Of a stretch of DNA of 64,000 nt, positions 35,401 to 45,806 are shown piece by piece (within the stretch, counting starts at the first letter, position 1; every line of letters begins with the position of its first letter). The notes under the pieces were generated by a model. The model saw nothing but the letters and a program-made list of their open reading frames with translations. It was not told the DNA's origin and did no database searches. The stretch lies in contig OX485804.1 of assembly GCA_950295325.1 (NCBI GenBank), forward strand, positions 23,746,001-23,810,000. Reading direction: 5' to 3'. A program made the position numbers and the translations under genes. The stretch is from Polytrichum commune. Its lineage: Eukaryota > Streptophyta > Polytrichopsida > Polytrichales > Polytrichaceae.

Positions 35401-38400
35401 TGCTCCTAGTTTCACTCCTTCCTTTGAAACTGAACTTAGGAAGTCAAGGGAGGCAGTTGGAGAATCTGGTGTTGAGATGATTGACTTACAGGGCATAGAA
35501 GACGAGCATGAGAGGGCAAAGGCCCTATCCCGACATCTAGAAGAGGATAGGAAGAAGGCGCTTAGAGTAAAGGAAGCAGAGGAGAAAGCCGCACAGAAAG
35601 AGATGGAAAAACTTCAAAAATCATTGGAGAAGACTACCATGAAGGGGAAAAAGAAGATGAACCCCCATTCTGAGCTAGAAGGTAAGAGTCCCGTTGCTCC
35701 AAGTCCAACCTATGAATCTGGTTCTCATGCTCCAACATTTTCTAGAGGAACAAAACGCGATTCCTCCTATGAGCAGTTGAGTCAAATTCCTATTTTGACA
35801 TCGGGGGAGGAGCTCGATATCCATATTCAAGAACTCATTCTCAACGCCTCAATGGAGGACGTTCTTGGTGGTGACACGGAGGAATTCACCCCTTCCTACA
35901 ACGAGTTGAAAAGATTCATGCTCAAGGTACTGCTCTTCCTTAATTTTGTCATAACATGTTTGCATTTAAATTTATGCATTTCAATGTGGTCCACATTGAA
36001 CATTCAGTAGGTACTACTTTTCATATTTCAGTAATCGGCCATAATTTTTTTCGGGACCGAATCATGGATTTGACGAGTAAGGCTGGTAGGGTATAGTTTA
36101 TGCGGGACCCAAACACCATGTGGAGTGCGAGCTGAGCCCTCAATGGACTCGGCAATTTGTTTTGTGCTTGCAATCGGCCATTTGTTTTGTTGTACCATTT
36201 TGTTTGTGGAAATTAGGAGTTGAAATATGAATGGTGAGGTGTCATGTTAATTTTTGAACTTTTTTAGTCGGAACACTGTTTAAGTGAAATCCCCGCCCTC
36301 TCTGAATTCTACCTTCTCTGAAATATGATGTGATGTCTAGATATGCAAGTATTAAGGTCAAACTGATGTGAGGTTAGATATATGGGTTACAAGTGCAATC
36401 TGATATGAGGTTAGTTTGCAATTTTGGGTATTGGGGTAATATGAGGCAAGTTTAGAAATTTCTGATTTTCTAGGGCCGAGTTTGAGTGTCTCGGTCCCGA
36501 GACACATTTTCTGGTATTCAAACTGTAAACCCTACAATGATATTTGATATTGAAATCTAGATTTACTTGGTATAAGGGTACTCTGATATGAGACTACACA
36601 TGTGTGTTTGAAGTGAAATTTGATGTGAGGTCTAGATATGCTAGTATTAAGGTCAAACTGATGTGAGGTTAGATATGTGGGTTACAAGTGCAATCTGATG
36701 TGAGGTCTAGATATGCTAGTATTAAGGTCAAACTGATGTGAGGTTAGTTTGCAATTGTGGGTATAAGGGTAATCTGATTTAAGCTTAGACATTTCTGATT
36801 TTCCAGGGCCGAGTTTGAGTGTCTCGGTCCCGAGACACATTTTTTGGTATTCAAACTCTACTACCTACAATCATAGTAGATATTGATATCTAGATATGCT
36901 TGTTATAAGTGTACTCTGATATGCTGTTAGAAATGTTTGTTAGAAGTGTAATCTGATCTAAGGTTAGATATATGTGTTGTAAGGTCTATCTGAATTGGGG
37001 TTGAATATGGGTGATATTACTGTAATCTGATGGGAGATAAGATATCTGGGCTATATCTGTTATCTGATATCGGGTTAGATATGTGTGTGATATGAGGTTA
37101 GATATGTGTGTTATAAGTACAATCTGATGTGAGGTTATATTCGCATGTTATAAGGTCAATCTGATATGAGGTTGAATATGGGTATCATAAAGGTACTTTG
37201 ATCTGTGGTTAGATATGTGGGTAACAAGTGTAACCTGATAAGAGGTTAGATTTGTGTATTATATAAGGTTAGTAATGAGTATAGATATGTTTGATATAAG
37301 GGCTAGTACTAGGCAATGTACAAAGCAAGGAGGATTATTTTAACACCAAACCTGGTTGTCCTTTGATTGTGCAGCACTCAAAAGACAAAACCCGGCACTA
37401 CAAGGGTTCTCCGGATGACCATCCCTGTTTGGACTTGATTCTTGCAGATATACCGGAAGGTCTTCCTGTTCCTGGCATATCAAACCCACCGTCGTCCATT
37501 CCCGCTTGGAATCAAGAATCGAAAGAGTGGTTACAACCACTCTTTGACTTTGCCGACGAACATCTGCACGACGACGGGGCAATTATTTTGTTTCACCCTT
37601 TTCGCATGAGTACGAAGTCCAATATTCTTGGATATTGCAAATCGTATGGTTTTGCAATTCGGAAAGAGTGGTGGGGAATGAACCGCCTTCATCTTACATC
37701 TCCAATAAATCCAGCATCAACTGTAAGATAAAGCTTAAGTCTTCTTTCTGATCACCGCATTCAGTTTCAATTTCATCCTTGAGGTAGTTCTGAGTGTAGA
37801 CCCACCTAACTATTATACTCACGCAGTTATGTTGTTCACTTTGTAAAGTAATATTGATCTTTATGTCTGGTACATTATAGACCATGAGGTTCGGTATTTC
37901 ATTGGCGGTCAGGAGCGTGCCGGGGTCACCTGCATCGAAGTTTTCATTTCGCCATGTCCCTGAATTGGATCCTTATGGGGTGGATGTTGCACGGGATGAT
38001 ATTCTCCAGAACTTGGTCTCTCGTGAGGACCAGCTAACTAATGGATCCACACCATGGCGAGGGCCTCGTGAAAAGTCCGTGCTTCTAATGCAAATGCTAA
38101 TTGAAGCATGTAGCTCCCCATGGGATATTATTCTAGACTGCACGGTAGCGACCGGTATGTCTTTGTAATCTTGCATTTCAGTTGGTTAATTGTTAATATT
38201 GTTTTGTTCTACAAAATTCATAGTGGTTTTCGTACTAAGTTTTTCCAACTTCTTTATTTGCAGGATCTTCCATTCATGCATGCCGCAATGTGCACCGTCA
38301 CATTGCGGCATTAGAGGCTGATGTAGATATTTTTGAGGCCGTACTTGCTCCATTGATTATCTCTAGAGCAGCCTCTGAAGTCACTCTTGAAGACCGTGTC

Positions 38401-41148
38401 ACCAGTGTAGAGGATCCTGAGGGTGAAGATATTCCCGTTGAGAGGATTGTGAAGAGATCTCGGTTTACTAAGTGAGTATGGTCCACAAATTCTCTTACCA
38501 GTGTTATGTTTTTTGCTGTCATTTCTTCTAAAGTTGAGTTATGAACATGGTACCATTGGCATTTGCAGATGCGATAAATGTTGAGTAGCAACATTATAGA
38601 AGAGAAAGAAGCAAGATAGAGCACATAACGACATCAAACAACTCCGGAGAGAAAGAGGAAGAATGCCAAGGAAGAATGCCGAAGAAGAACACCGAAGAGA
38701 GCTCTCCGAAGGTCGGCCACGGTAATAGGGTCACTTCCACGGCTTTACACACATTACGCGCGGTTATAGGTCCTATTACCCACGGCAATGGGTACCCAGT
38801 GGCTTAGCAAAGGAAAACTTAGAATTTAGGAAAGAGGACTATTATATAAGGATGAAAGGACTTATGTAAGAGGTATATAAGGGTATATAGGGTTATTAGG
38901 AAGTATGAATCACATTCTATTAGCATAGTATGTAGGATTTTGAGGATGAAGGATTATCCGAAGAAGTATGGTTAGGGAATATATTAGAATGTAGGATTTT
39001 GAAGAGACATGATTATATAGGAATGTAGCATTTTGAGAAAGCATGATTATGATAAGAATTTTAGATTCTTATGCTACAAAAACATTATGAAGACATTAAG
39101 AAATATATGGGACTAGAGTGCATTCTACGGGGAGGATCTAAATACCAATCATCGGTATTGAATCAATCAATCACAAGGAATTGATTGAATTCTCAAAGAG
39201 AAATTATGAAACAACAAAGATATAGTGGAATCTTGGAAAGAGGAACATTAAGGTGATGAAACGGTTATAACCGTTTAGGATAGGAATCATCTACATATTT
39301 TGAAGATAGATAGTTATTTAGAAAAGTGGAGATCACAACCACTCTTAATGTAGATTTTGGATTAGGAAGAGAAGACTATATAAGGGAAGCAAATTAGGAG
39401 ACTATTACCTCATTTTCTACACAACGAAGTTATCTTAAATTTGAGTGTCAAGAATCACTTGAAGCTTTTGTAACTCTCCTCTCGAGGAACTTTTGCAATA
39501 CATTTATCTTTTCTACAATATGAGTGATCTCTCTTACCTCTCCCTCTCAATTTGAACTACGAGTCGTCAATGGTACTTTGTAGCTTAAGTGATTGAGCAA
39601 CCGAGAGTAGAGTAGATTGAGTAGACTCTTTTGAGAAAGAACTTAAAAGATAGTGTGAGGGTGAGAACAAAGCGCTCAAGACAATTTGGAGAATCAATGG
39701 AACTTTGAGAGAGATTGATATGAGAAAGCAATTGTCAATTTATACAACTTGAGTGAAGGAAGCACGATTATCTCTCAAAGCGGAACTTATCATTGATCTC
39801 CTCAAAAGGGAATTATAAATATACATGTGATTGAATGATTGAAGAATTATATGCATGTTATGATTTAAGCAAAATAACTTAACGATTGCAACTCTTTCAA
39901 AAGAGGAGGAGCTTATTATTGAAAACTACATAATTGACTTATAAGTATTATACATATTATACTACATATTGATTGTTGAACTTATGATTAACAAGAATGA
40001 TGAAGACATTAATTCATATCAAAGTTTGAATACATATGAATGAAGTAATATTGATATAAGATAATCTACTTACTACAATTGTTATTGAAGCTTCTTACTT
40101 TAAGATTCTTTGTGAGTTGTTGGATGTCATTACAATTTGAAAGATTATCTATTCAAGAGAAGATCTCTCTTTCTCTTGAGAAAAACTCAAGAGAGATAGG
40201 TTTATCTTCTCGTCATCAAGAAACACTTTGTAGTAAAAGTGCTTCTTCTCTTAAGATACTTTGTGAGTTGTTGGATGTCATTAACAATCAAAGAGGAGTT
40301 CTTTCTCTTGAATAAACCTCAAGAGAGTTATAATTATTCTTGTCATTAAAACACTTTGAATGTTAAATGTGACATTGCAAAACAATCAATGATATGTTCA
40401 CGAAATTATAACTACTATATCCATACATGTCAAGTTACAATATTATAAGTAGTAACACTTGAGCTTAAAAAGGAAGACTCAAGAATATTAGATCTTCTTC
40501 ATCATTATAAGATTACTATCATTTGTGTGATTAATGTTTATGAACTACTAACATTAAGGATTCATACAATTTATTGAACACTATAATATTATCAAGGATA
40601 TTGTTACACCTCTTGAAGTTTTCTTTAAATCTAATGGTTCTTATTATCAATGATGCCTTACATTGAGAGTAAGAATTAAGATAATGAGATTGTGTTCACT
40701 CTAATAATTATATTCATATCATAAGGAGAAGAGAGGGATTATTAATTAGAGACCGAACATATTAATGAGGCACGGTAGTTCTCAAACGAATATAAATTTA
40801 CGTGATGTCTCACCGTGAGTCTTCTTGAGCTAAATTGCAAGGGAACGACCCATGGGGTGCATCAATAAATTGAGCTATCCTATTCACCGGCCTTTTTTTT
40901 GTGACCCTAAATTCTATCCCAGCCCTCCAAAGTCTTGGCAACTTCCTACATATGCAAATGTTATTGCTAATCAACTAGCTGGAGGTTCTTATCAGACTTT
41001 TACATCTAAATATCATCCGGGAAGAGTTTTAGAGTTTTTGGATATAGAAGCTTTAGAATCAGATGGTCAGGCCTCCTCTGATGCATATATTAGTGATTCT
41101 AGAATGTCTTCATCATCACGTGATCACAGTGATTCGGATCTGATGTAA
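25915..41148 (+). CDS. Split gene: ParB-like motif plus permuted DNA methyltransferase-like domain, last exon broken by an LTR element
   Basis: Predicted exons: 25915-26190, 26384-26455, 31720-32354, 32444-32639, 32771-33001, 33090-33308, 33461-33696, 35233-35926, 37375-37722, 37881-38154, 38264-38471, 38569-38578 continuing at 40870-41148. All junctions are GT-AG. Phases agree at every join, and the sum is divisible by three: about 1,225 aa if exons 1-2 belong. Order: basic N-terminus, acidic stretch, CDGNHRR motif (~residue 280), Lys/Glu-rich helix (~715-770), then LDLILADIPEG (~873) and DIILDCTVATGSS (~1055). Methylase motif IV before motif I is the beta-class N6/N4 order. Catalytic motifs are divergent, so activity is doubtful. 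As it stands, translation stops inside the insertion at 38582-38584. Exons 1-2 are less certain than the rest. Confidence 0.75.
26873..31170. repeat. 295-bp satellite array with trimeric higher-order units (885 bp)
   Basis: About 14.5 tandem units spaced exactly 295 bases apart (landmarks at 26935, 27230 ... 31065). Within 27820-30425 three unit types recur in the order A-B-C, giving an 885-bp higher-order repeat present about three times with near identity. Most units carry the hairpin arms GTGTCTCGG and CCGAGACAC around two bases. In the C type the left arm is mutated to CTTGG. The 81-codon minus-strand frames are identical by repetition and are not genes. The array lies inside proposed intron 2-3 (26456-31719) of the plus-strand gene. 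Confidence 0.95.
31171..31719. repeat. Diverged satellite edge and short minisatellite
   Basis: Degenerate 295-bp-type sequence continues with hairpins at about 31345 (CTCGGTCCCGAG) and 31603 (CTCGGTACCGAG, a perfect palindrome). At 31400-31515 a unit like GTGTAACCTGATATGA recurs several times. The intron ends with the acceptor TATTTTGCAG at 31710-31719. Confidence 0.7.
31720..33696 (+). other. ParB/sulfiredoxin-like exons
   Basis: Five exons with short introns of 88-152 bases. The first encodes an acidic start, then a compact region ending VCDGNHRRQTWLNHI. The D-G-N-H-R pattern followed by a helix resembles the G-x-H-R core of the ParB N-terminal/sulfiredoxin fold, which in ParB binds and cleaves CTP and is found fused to DNA methylases in phages and bacteria. 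The following exons encode helical sequence (ILLDTKGKIGIVMQVMHNIN; an Ala/Lys-rich stretch in 32771-33001). The fold assignment rests on one motif and on context, so it is tentative. Confidence 0.45.
33697..35232. repeat. Intron with diverged copies of the 295-bp satellite
   Basis: This 1,536-base intron is much longer than its neighbours. It is filled with phrases such as GATATGAGGTTAGATATGTG and hairpins CTCGGTCCCGAG near 34183, 34478 and 34877. These are older, mutated relatives of the array in the 5' intron. They are not in register at 295 bp. Confidence 0.8.
35233..35926 (+). other. Linker exon with charged helix
   Basis: The largest internal exon. It starts after the acceptor TTTCCCGCAG. 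It encodes YFKYELLAKGTITKEDLPIF, an aromatic-rich stretch (GGGWYLDCAPSF), then about 60 residues rich in Lys, Glu and Ala (for example HLEEDRKKALRVKEAEEKAA) that should form a long helix or coiled coil. A Ser/Pro-rich segment and an acidic end follow. It joins the ParB-like and methyltransferase-like halves. Confidence 0.65.
35927..37374. repeat. Second long intron with satellite-related repeats
   Basis: This 1,448-base intron carries about 400 bases of unrelated sequence, then satellite-derived phrases from 36320 to about 37290, with CTCGGTCCCGAG hairpins near 36489 and 36823. It ends with the acceptor CTTTGATTGTGCAG. Confidence 0.8.
37375..38471 (+). other. Permuted N6/N4 methyltransferase-like exons
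   Basis: Three exons (37375-37722, 37881-38154, 38264-38471). The first has LDLILADIPEG, in the position of the DPPY motif, followed by AIILFHPFR (a beta strand) and a helix. The second and third have REKSVLLMQMLIEACSS, then DIILDCTVATGSS, IHACRNVHRHIAALEADVD and F. This follows the family pattern: K-x-x-L-hydrophobic helix, D-x-F-x-G-x-G loop, Ala/Cys, Arg-his, then an acidic residue closing strand 2. Differences from active enzymes are ADIP for DPPY and TVATG for F-x-G-x-G. The fold is well supported by order and spacing; catalysis is not. Confidence 0.65.
38574..40869. mobile_element. LTR-type insertion (2,286 bp), probable solo LTR, in the last exon
   Basis: The insertion occupies 38579-40864, starts TGTTGAGTAGCAAC and ends GGGGTGCATCA. 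It is flanked by the perfect duplication ATAAA (38574-38578 and 40865-40869). It has no coding capacity. A TATATAAGG box lies at about 39372, as in LTR promoters, and the sequence is AT-rich. It falls between codons AAA and TTG of the host gene. Joining the two sides keeps the frame open to 41148. It introduces an in-frame TGA three bases after its start. Confidence 0.85.
40870..41148 (+). pseudogene. Stranded 3' part of the last exon
   Basis: This stretch continues the frame interrupted at 38578: KLSYPIHRPFFCDPKFYPSP, later YANVIANQLAGGSYQTF, and a Ser/Asp-rich end (SSSRDHSDSDLM) before TAA. It would add 92 residues after the insertion point. A local ATG in the insertion (40852) makes it look like a separate 98-codon frame, but the splice-frame agreement across the insertion shows that it is the gene's own C-terminus. 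Confidence 0.75.
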
Positions 41149-42410
41149 TAGCTTCATGTGAATGTCTGTGTACTATCTAATATACCGGTTTTTCTTCCGT
41201 TGGTTTTTCAGTTTGTGCACTCATTCCGCATGAAATTCATTGTATTTGTATTACTTTCGGAATTTATGGGATTGCATATATAAAATTGCAGATTTAGGTT
41301 AACTTTTGACTTCGTGTTTTCTGATATTGTTCACTTAATTCCATAATCGGCCTATTAGTTCATACCCTTCTCTTTGAAATTTAAGGGTTTCCACTATTCT
41401 TCTATTATCGTTTTCATATACTTTTTCAATGCTTGCTTACGATTTTAGGCGAATGTTGGGTTGAATAATTCACCATCAACCTCACCATTAATGTCACCTC
41501 ATGAAATTTGGCATTCAAGTGTCTTGACTAATATCTCGGCATTAGTATGTTCCACAATGATATGAAGTGCACACCTATATTACACAATGGTCTACAAGTT
41601 GACTAAAGTGTACACCAACGACACTTGACATTGGTATGCTCAAGAATATCTTCCCCTTGCATACTTCAACGCGGTCTAACAAACTTTTAGTACATATAGA
41701 TCCATCTCTAGTTAATTCTACTAGAATAATTCAAGGTCTTTGATCTTGATTAAGGTGTTAATTGGGTTTAGACCAATCATTCACATGTTCTACATGATAA
41801 TTAGTTTCTTTGCTCTCCCCTTTAGTAGGTGTCAGGAAACTTTAATCCCAATCAAGGATCAAACATTATGGCAATACTATGAGTTGAAGGTGACAAAAAG
41901 TTTATTGTTTAATATCGCTTAGGTTTTTAATTATTAAGACATAATTTACTTTAGACTCATGATCATAGATATACTCCAAATGAGGTTAGAATATGCAATT
42001 TTAATGTCAAAAACTTCCAAGTTCACATAGAATTGTGGTCATTGGATTGGATCATAATTTTCCCATTTGGCTAGCGACTGAGAACCAAGAAAATTTTTAT
42101 TTCATGTTTCAAAATTGAAGTTGAGATGCAAAGGTTATAATAAGTCAAAGTGAAGAATTTAATTTTTTTAAATGATGACTCGAGACCTCCTAGTTGTGTT
42201 GAGTGTTAAACCAAGAAGGCTTGTGCTTAAAATATGGACATCATCCTAGGTTTTATGTTCAACACAATTGCTCTTCTTAAATAACCACCTATATTTGAGT
42301 GGTATATAATAAGGTGTTGTTGTTAGAGGAACATGTTGTAAACACTTCCAACATTTTCAGTTTCTTTAATATTTTCTTTAAGTTTCTTTCAACATTTTAA
42401 GTTTATGCTC
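41149..42410. other. No supported gene
   Basis: AT-rich sequence downstream of the plus-strand gene with only short chance frames. The 3' untranslated region and polyadenylation signals should lie near its start, but I cannot place them. Confidence 0.5.
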
Positions 42411-42440
42411 ATATATATATATATACACACACATACAAAC
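42411..42440. repeat. TA/CA microsatellite
   Basis: A short alternating run of TA followed by CA dinucleotides. Confidence 0.9.
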
Positions 42441-42879
42441 GGATGGGTCTTCATGGGCATTACGTGTGAGGCCTGCAACATTGGGGTTTGGAGATTCCCT
42501 CACCACAATAGATGGAATCTTACTTGCTAAATTGCTAGAGGTTGTCATGAAATTGTCGTGGTCAGGTAATATCCTGAACCTCCAAGAAGGTGCAAGCAAA
42601 TACTATATAGGTTCCTCCACCACGGTTATAGGTTCTTTTTGTCAATAAATTTGTCAATAAATATTTCAAAAGTTAGCTCTACACCACGGCCATAGGGCAT
42701 GTTTCACCTGACAAAATTTCAATATTCTAGAAAACTTACCGCTCACCGCTCACCGCTCGCAAAATAGCTTTTCCCTCCCTCTCACCCTTCCTAATTTACT
42801 AGCCCATGCTCATAACCAACCCCCCTAACCGGCCCCTAATCGGCCCATAACCGGCCTCATGCCCTGTCCATACCCGGCC

Positions 42880-43542
42880 CGCTTCTCCGAGCTTAGCTCC
42901 TCACCAGTAACCAAATCAGTTAGCCTCAACCAACGATTCCAGCTGCTTCAAGCTTAGCTCCTCACCATGTAACCAATTCAGTTTGCCTCGGCAGCGATTG
43001 CAACTGCTACGATTCCAGCTGCTCGAGCTTAACTCCTCACCCTGTAACCAATTCAGTTTGCCTCGGCAGCGATTCCAGCTACTACGAGCTTAGCTCCTAA
43101 CCAGTAACTAATTCAGTTAGCCTCGGCAGCGATTCCAACTCCTCCCGAGCTTCTTGAGCTCCCCCTTGCTCCACACCAAAAGAAAAGAGAGACACACAAA
43201 AACTAAGAGGGCTTAACCCCTCACCTCTTCCCTACTTAGTAGGACCTTATCTTATCCACTAAACCCTCACCCCCTAAACCAACACAAACATGTCCTAAAT
43301 CAAACGTTTAAACCCAAGGCCATTCCCCTTGCCTCATTACACAACACTCATTTAATCAAACCAACTCCTAACGCCACTAAGCTTCTAATTAACCACACAA
43401 AATAAGCCTAAGGCCTAAAACATAACTCCACACCAAACCTCACTCTTTTTAATACTTTTAATCGTTTTAATAACAACTTCAAATGCAACTCTAAGTAAAT
43501 TCTAAACATAAAACAAATATGAGCAACCATTTTGGGCTCATA
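42880..43542. mobile_element. Truncated LTR fragment, family B
   Basis: The part from about 43150 to 43542 matches 45410-45801 closely and ends the same way (TTTTGGGCTCATA). The earlier part holds three to four repeats of about 60 bp containing AGCTTAGCTCCTCACC and CAGTTAGCCTCGGCAGCGAT. The expected 5' end TGTGAGGCCAAACC is absent, so this is a 3' fragment of a family B LTR. Confidence 0.65.
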
Positions 43543-43543
43543 G

Positions 43544-44385
43544 ACAGCGCCCCTCTTAAATTGCCATAACTCCTAGCTCAAACCTCCGATTGAGGCGTTC
43601 TTGAGCATTCTAGAATTACCTCACCATAAGCTAAGCATAGCTCATGGCTCTACCCTCGTGCCTTCTAGTCTTCGTGGGTGGGAGGCGTTTCCAACGCCCG
43701 GGGTCCTCACCCACACTAGGATCACTTGGGCCCTCTCACCTACGGTGCTACAAGTCTCGGGTGTCACTCCGGGGTCCCCCTTGTGCCCATGGTGTTTTGG
43801 GCACTCCTCATGGAGAGCTGCGCGACAACGACCCCCACAATGCATCTTCAAATTTGGCATAGTCCCAAAGGTGTCGTTCCTAGGTGGTCTATTAGCGACA
43901 TTGGATCTCTCTTCCAAGGACCTAACCTACACTAGACCCACCTACTTTGGGACTCACTTGGGTTGCCCCTACTTTGGGGCCTCCCCCGTTAGGCTCCACT
44001 AGCCTTGCATGACACATCTAGGTGAGACCTCGATGCTTCCACTAAGTTGTATTAGTTGCAACTCCGAGATGGCTTTCCATTGTTAAGCCACGCCTCGATC
44101 GCATGGGGGTGATGCCAAGTCTCGCCCGACTTGGTTCCCACTTTGCTCTTTCGAGACATGGATTCATGACTCCCATGCGCCAACTTTTGTTAGCTCGCGG
44201 GAAGCATTTTTATAATCATGCGCCATCACCTTGCCCCCATCCGGACAAGCCCATGGCTAAGAGGTTTCTTGGTTTTATCCAAGGCCCCTCCAAGCCATGG
44301 CCCCCAATTACTCGGCTTACCCAACCTAGTTTGGCATGTCTATTCCCCCTCTTCCACTAACCAAGCACAAGTACAAGACTAAGGT
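43544..44385 (-). mobile_element. Truncated copy of the Gypsy family
   Basis: 43544-43826 matches the last 280 bases (plus-strand view) of the 973-bp LTR up to GCGCGACA. 43827-44385 then matches internal sequence equivalent to 12143-12695. About 105 bases just inside the LTR, including the polypurine tract, are missing compared with the complete element. It is more diverged than the other copies and has no duplication at its ends. Confidence 0.75.
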
Positions 44386-44622
44386 AGAAATACCATAAGC
44401 GGTTAACCACCCTCTAGCCGTGCACTAGGGTTTTTTTGTTTGCATATTTGGATGAAAATTCAAGGCAAGCCAAGTATTACAAAATTACTAATGCTAAACA
44501 AGGCATGTACCATAGAATTAATGTGGATCACACTAAATTCCAACCCACGTGAATGTCCCACCACACTAATTAGATAATACAATGTAGTTCATGAACATTC
44601 CAACCAATATTACCAAAGTGTT
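44386..44622. other. Short AT-rich spacer
   Basis: No gene or named element was recognised between the Gypsy fragment and the next LTR. Confidence 0.4.
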
Positions 44623-45806
44623 TGTGAGGCCAAACCACCCACCCTTATGCGTCCTAGTCCGGGTGAGGGCGTGGGGCTCACATTCATACTCGTCCTAGTT
44701 TAACCTTTCCAACATCATTTATCCCCATTACATCACACATCCATTTGGTCACACCAATTTATTCCATATCATGAGTACAAGCGTTGACAAACGTTTTTCT
44801 CTTTTATTGTTCTCCTAACACCCCCTATCAACACCCCACACAAGTGCACACCCAATTACACAAATAGCTAACGATCTAAACTAATCCATCCTTCTAAGCT
44901 TAGGTAGCTAGCCATAATATAATGTAGTGTGAGCACTACTAAACCCCCTCCTCTTACAACTCCAATCCCCATTATTACTTGAAGGAACTACCATGTGCGG
45001 GTTCGGGGTTACACCCTCATCACCCGTCACTGGCCTCCACCCATTAGCCACCCTTGAAGCCATGCTTGAAGCCTAGTAACCAGCAGCCTCAATGCGCTAC
45101 CGAGCTTGCCTCGAAATCTAACCAGCAGCCTCAATGTGTACCGAGCTTGCCTCTGAATCAACCAGCAACCTCAATGTCTACCGAGCTTGCCTCGGAATCA
45201 AACCAACAGCCTCAATGTGTACCGAGCTTGCCTCGGAATCTAACCAGTAGCCTCAATGTGTACCGAGCTTGCCTCGAAATCTAACCAGCAGCCTCAATGT
45301 GCACCGAGCTTGCCTCGGAATCTAACCAGCAGCCTTAATGCGCTACCGAGCTTGCCTCGGAATCTAACCAGCAGCCTCGGAATCTACCAACAGTCTCAAT
45401 GCTCTACCGCCTAGCTCCTTGAGCTCCTCCCCGCTCAACTAACAAGAGAAAGAGAGACACCAAACAAACCACACCCCTTAAACCCCTTCCATCTAAAAAT
45501 AAACCCAATCCTATCCACTAAACCCTCAACCCCTAAACCAACGCGGGAAGGCCTCAATTCAAACAATTAAACCCCAAGGCCCTTCCCCTTTCTTAACACA
45601 CATCACTCATTTAACCAAAACAACTCCTAATGCCACTAAGCCTCTAATTAACCACACTAAATAAGCCTAAGGCCTAAAACATAACTCCACACCAAGCCTC
45701 ACTCTTTTTAATATTTTTAGTTGTTTCAATAACGACTTCAAATGCAATTCTAAGTAAATTCTAAACATAAAACAAATATGAGCAACCATTTTGGGCTCAT
45801 AGTGTT
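44618..45806. mobile_element. Solo LTR (1,179 bp), family B relative
   Basis: It occupies 44623-45801, begins TGTGAGGCCAAACC and ends TTTTGGGCTCATA. It is flanked by the perfect duplication GTGTT (44618-44622 and 45802-45806). The last base pair step CA has mutated to TA. Its ends match the 2,147-bp solo LTR at 4660-6806, but the middle is shorter and different. Confidence 0.8.
45084..45405. repeat. Minisatellite of about 42 bp inside the LTR
   Basis: Seven to eight copies of a unit containing CCAGCAGCCTCAATGTG and ACCGAGCTTGCCTCGGAATC. The 76-codon plus-strand frame here (SNQQPQC repeats) comes from the repetition and is not a gene. Confidence 0.85.

Noticed and set aside
40079-40315. A 78-codon plus-strand frame with Leu/Ser-rich sequence
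   Set aside because: It lies within the LTR-type insertion, in AT-rich sequence containing internal short repeats; no motif.
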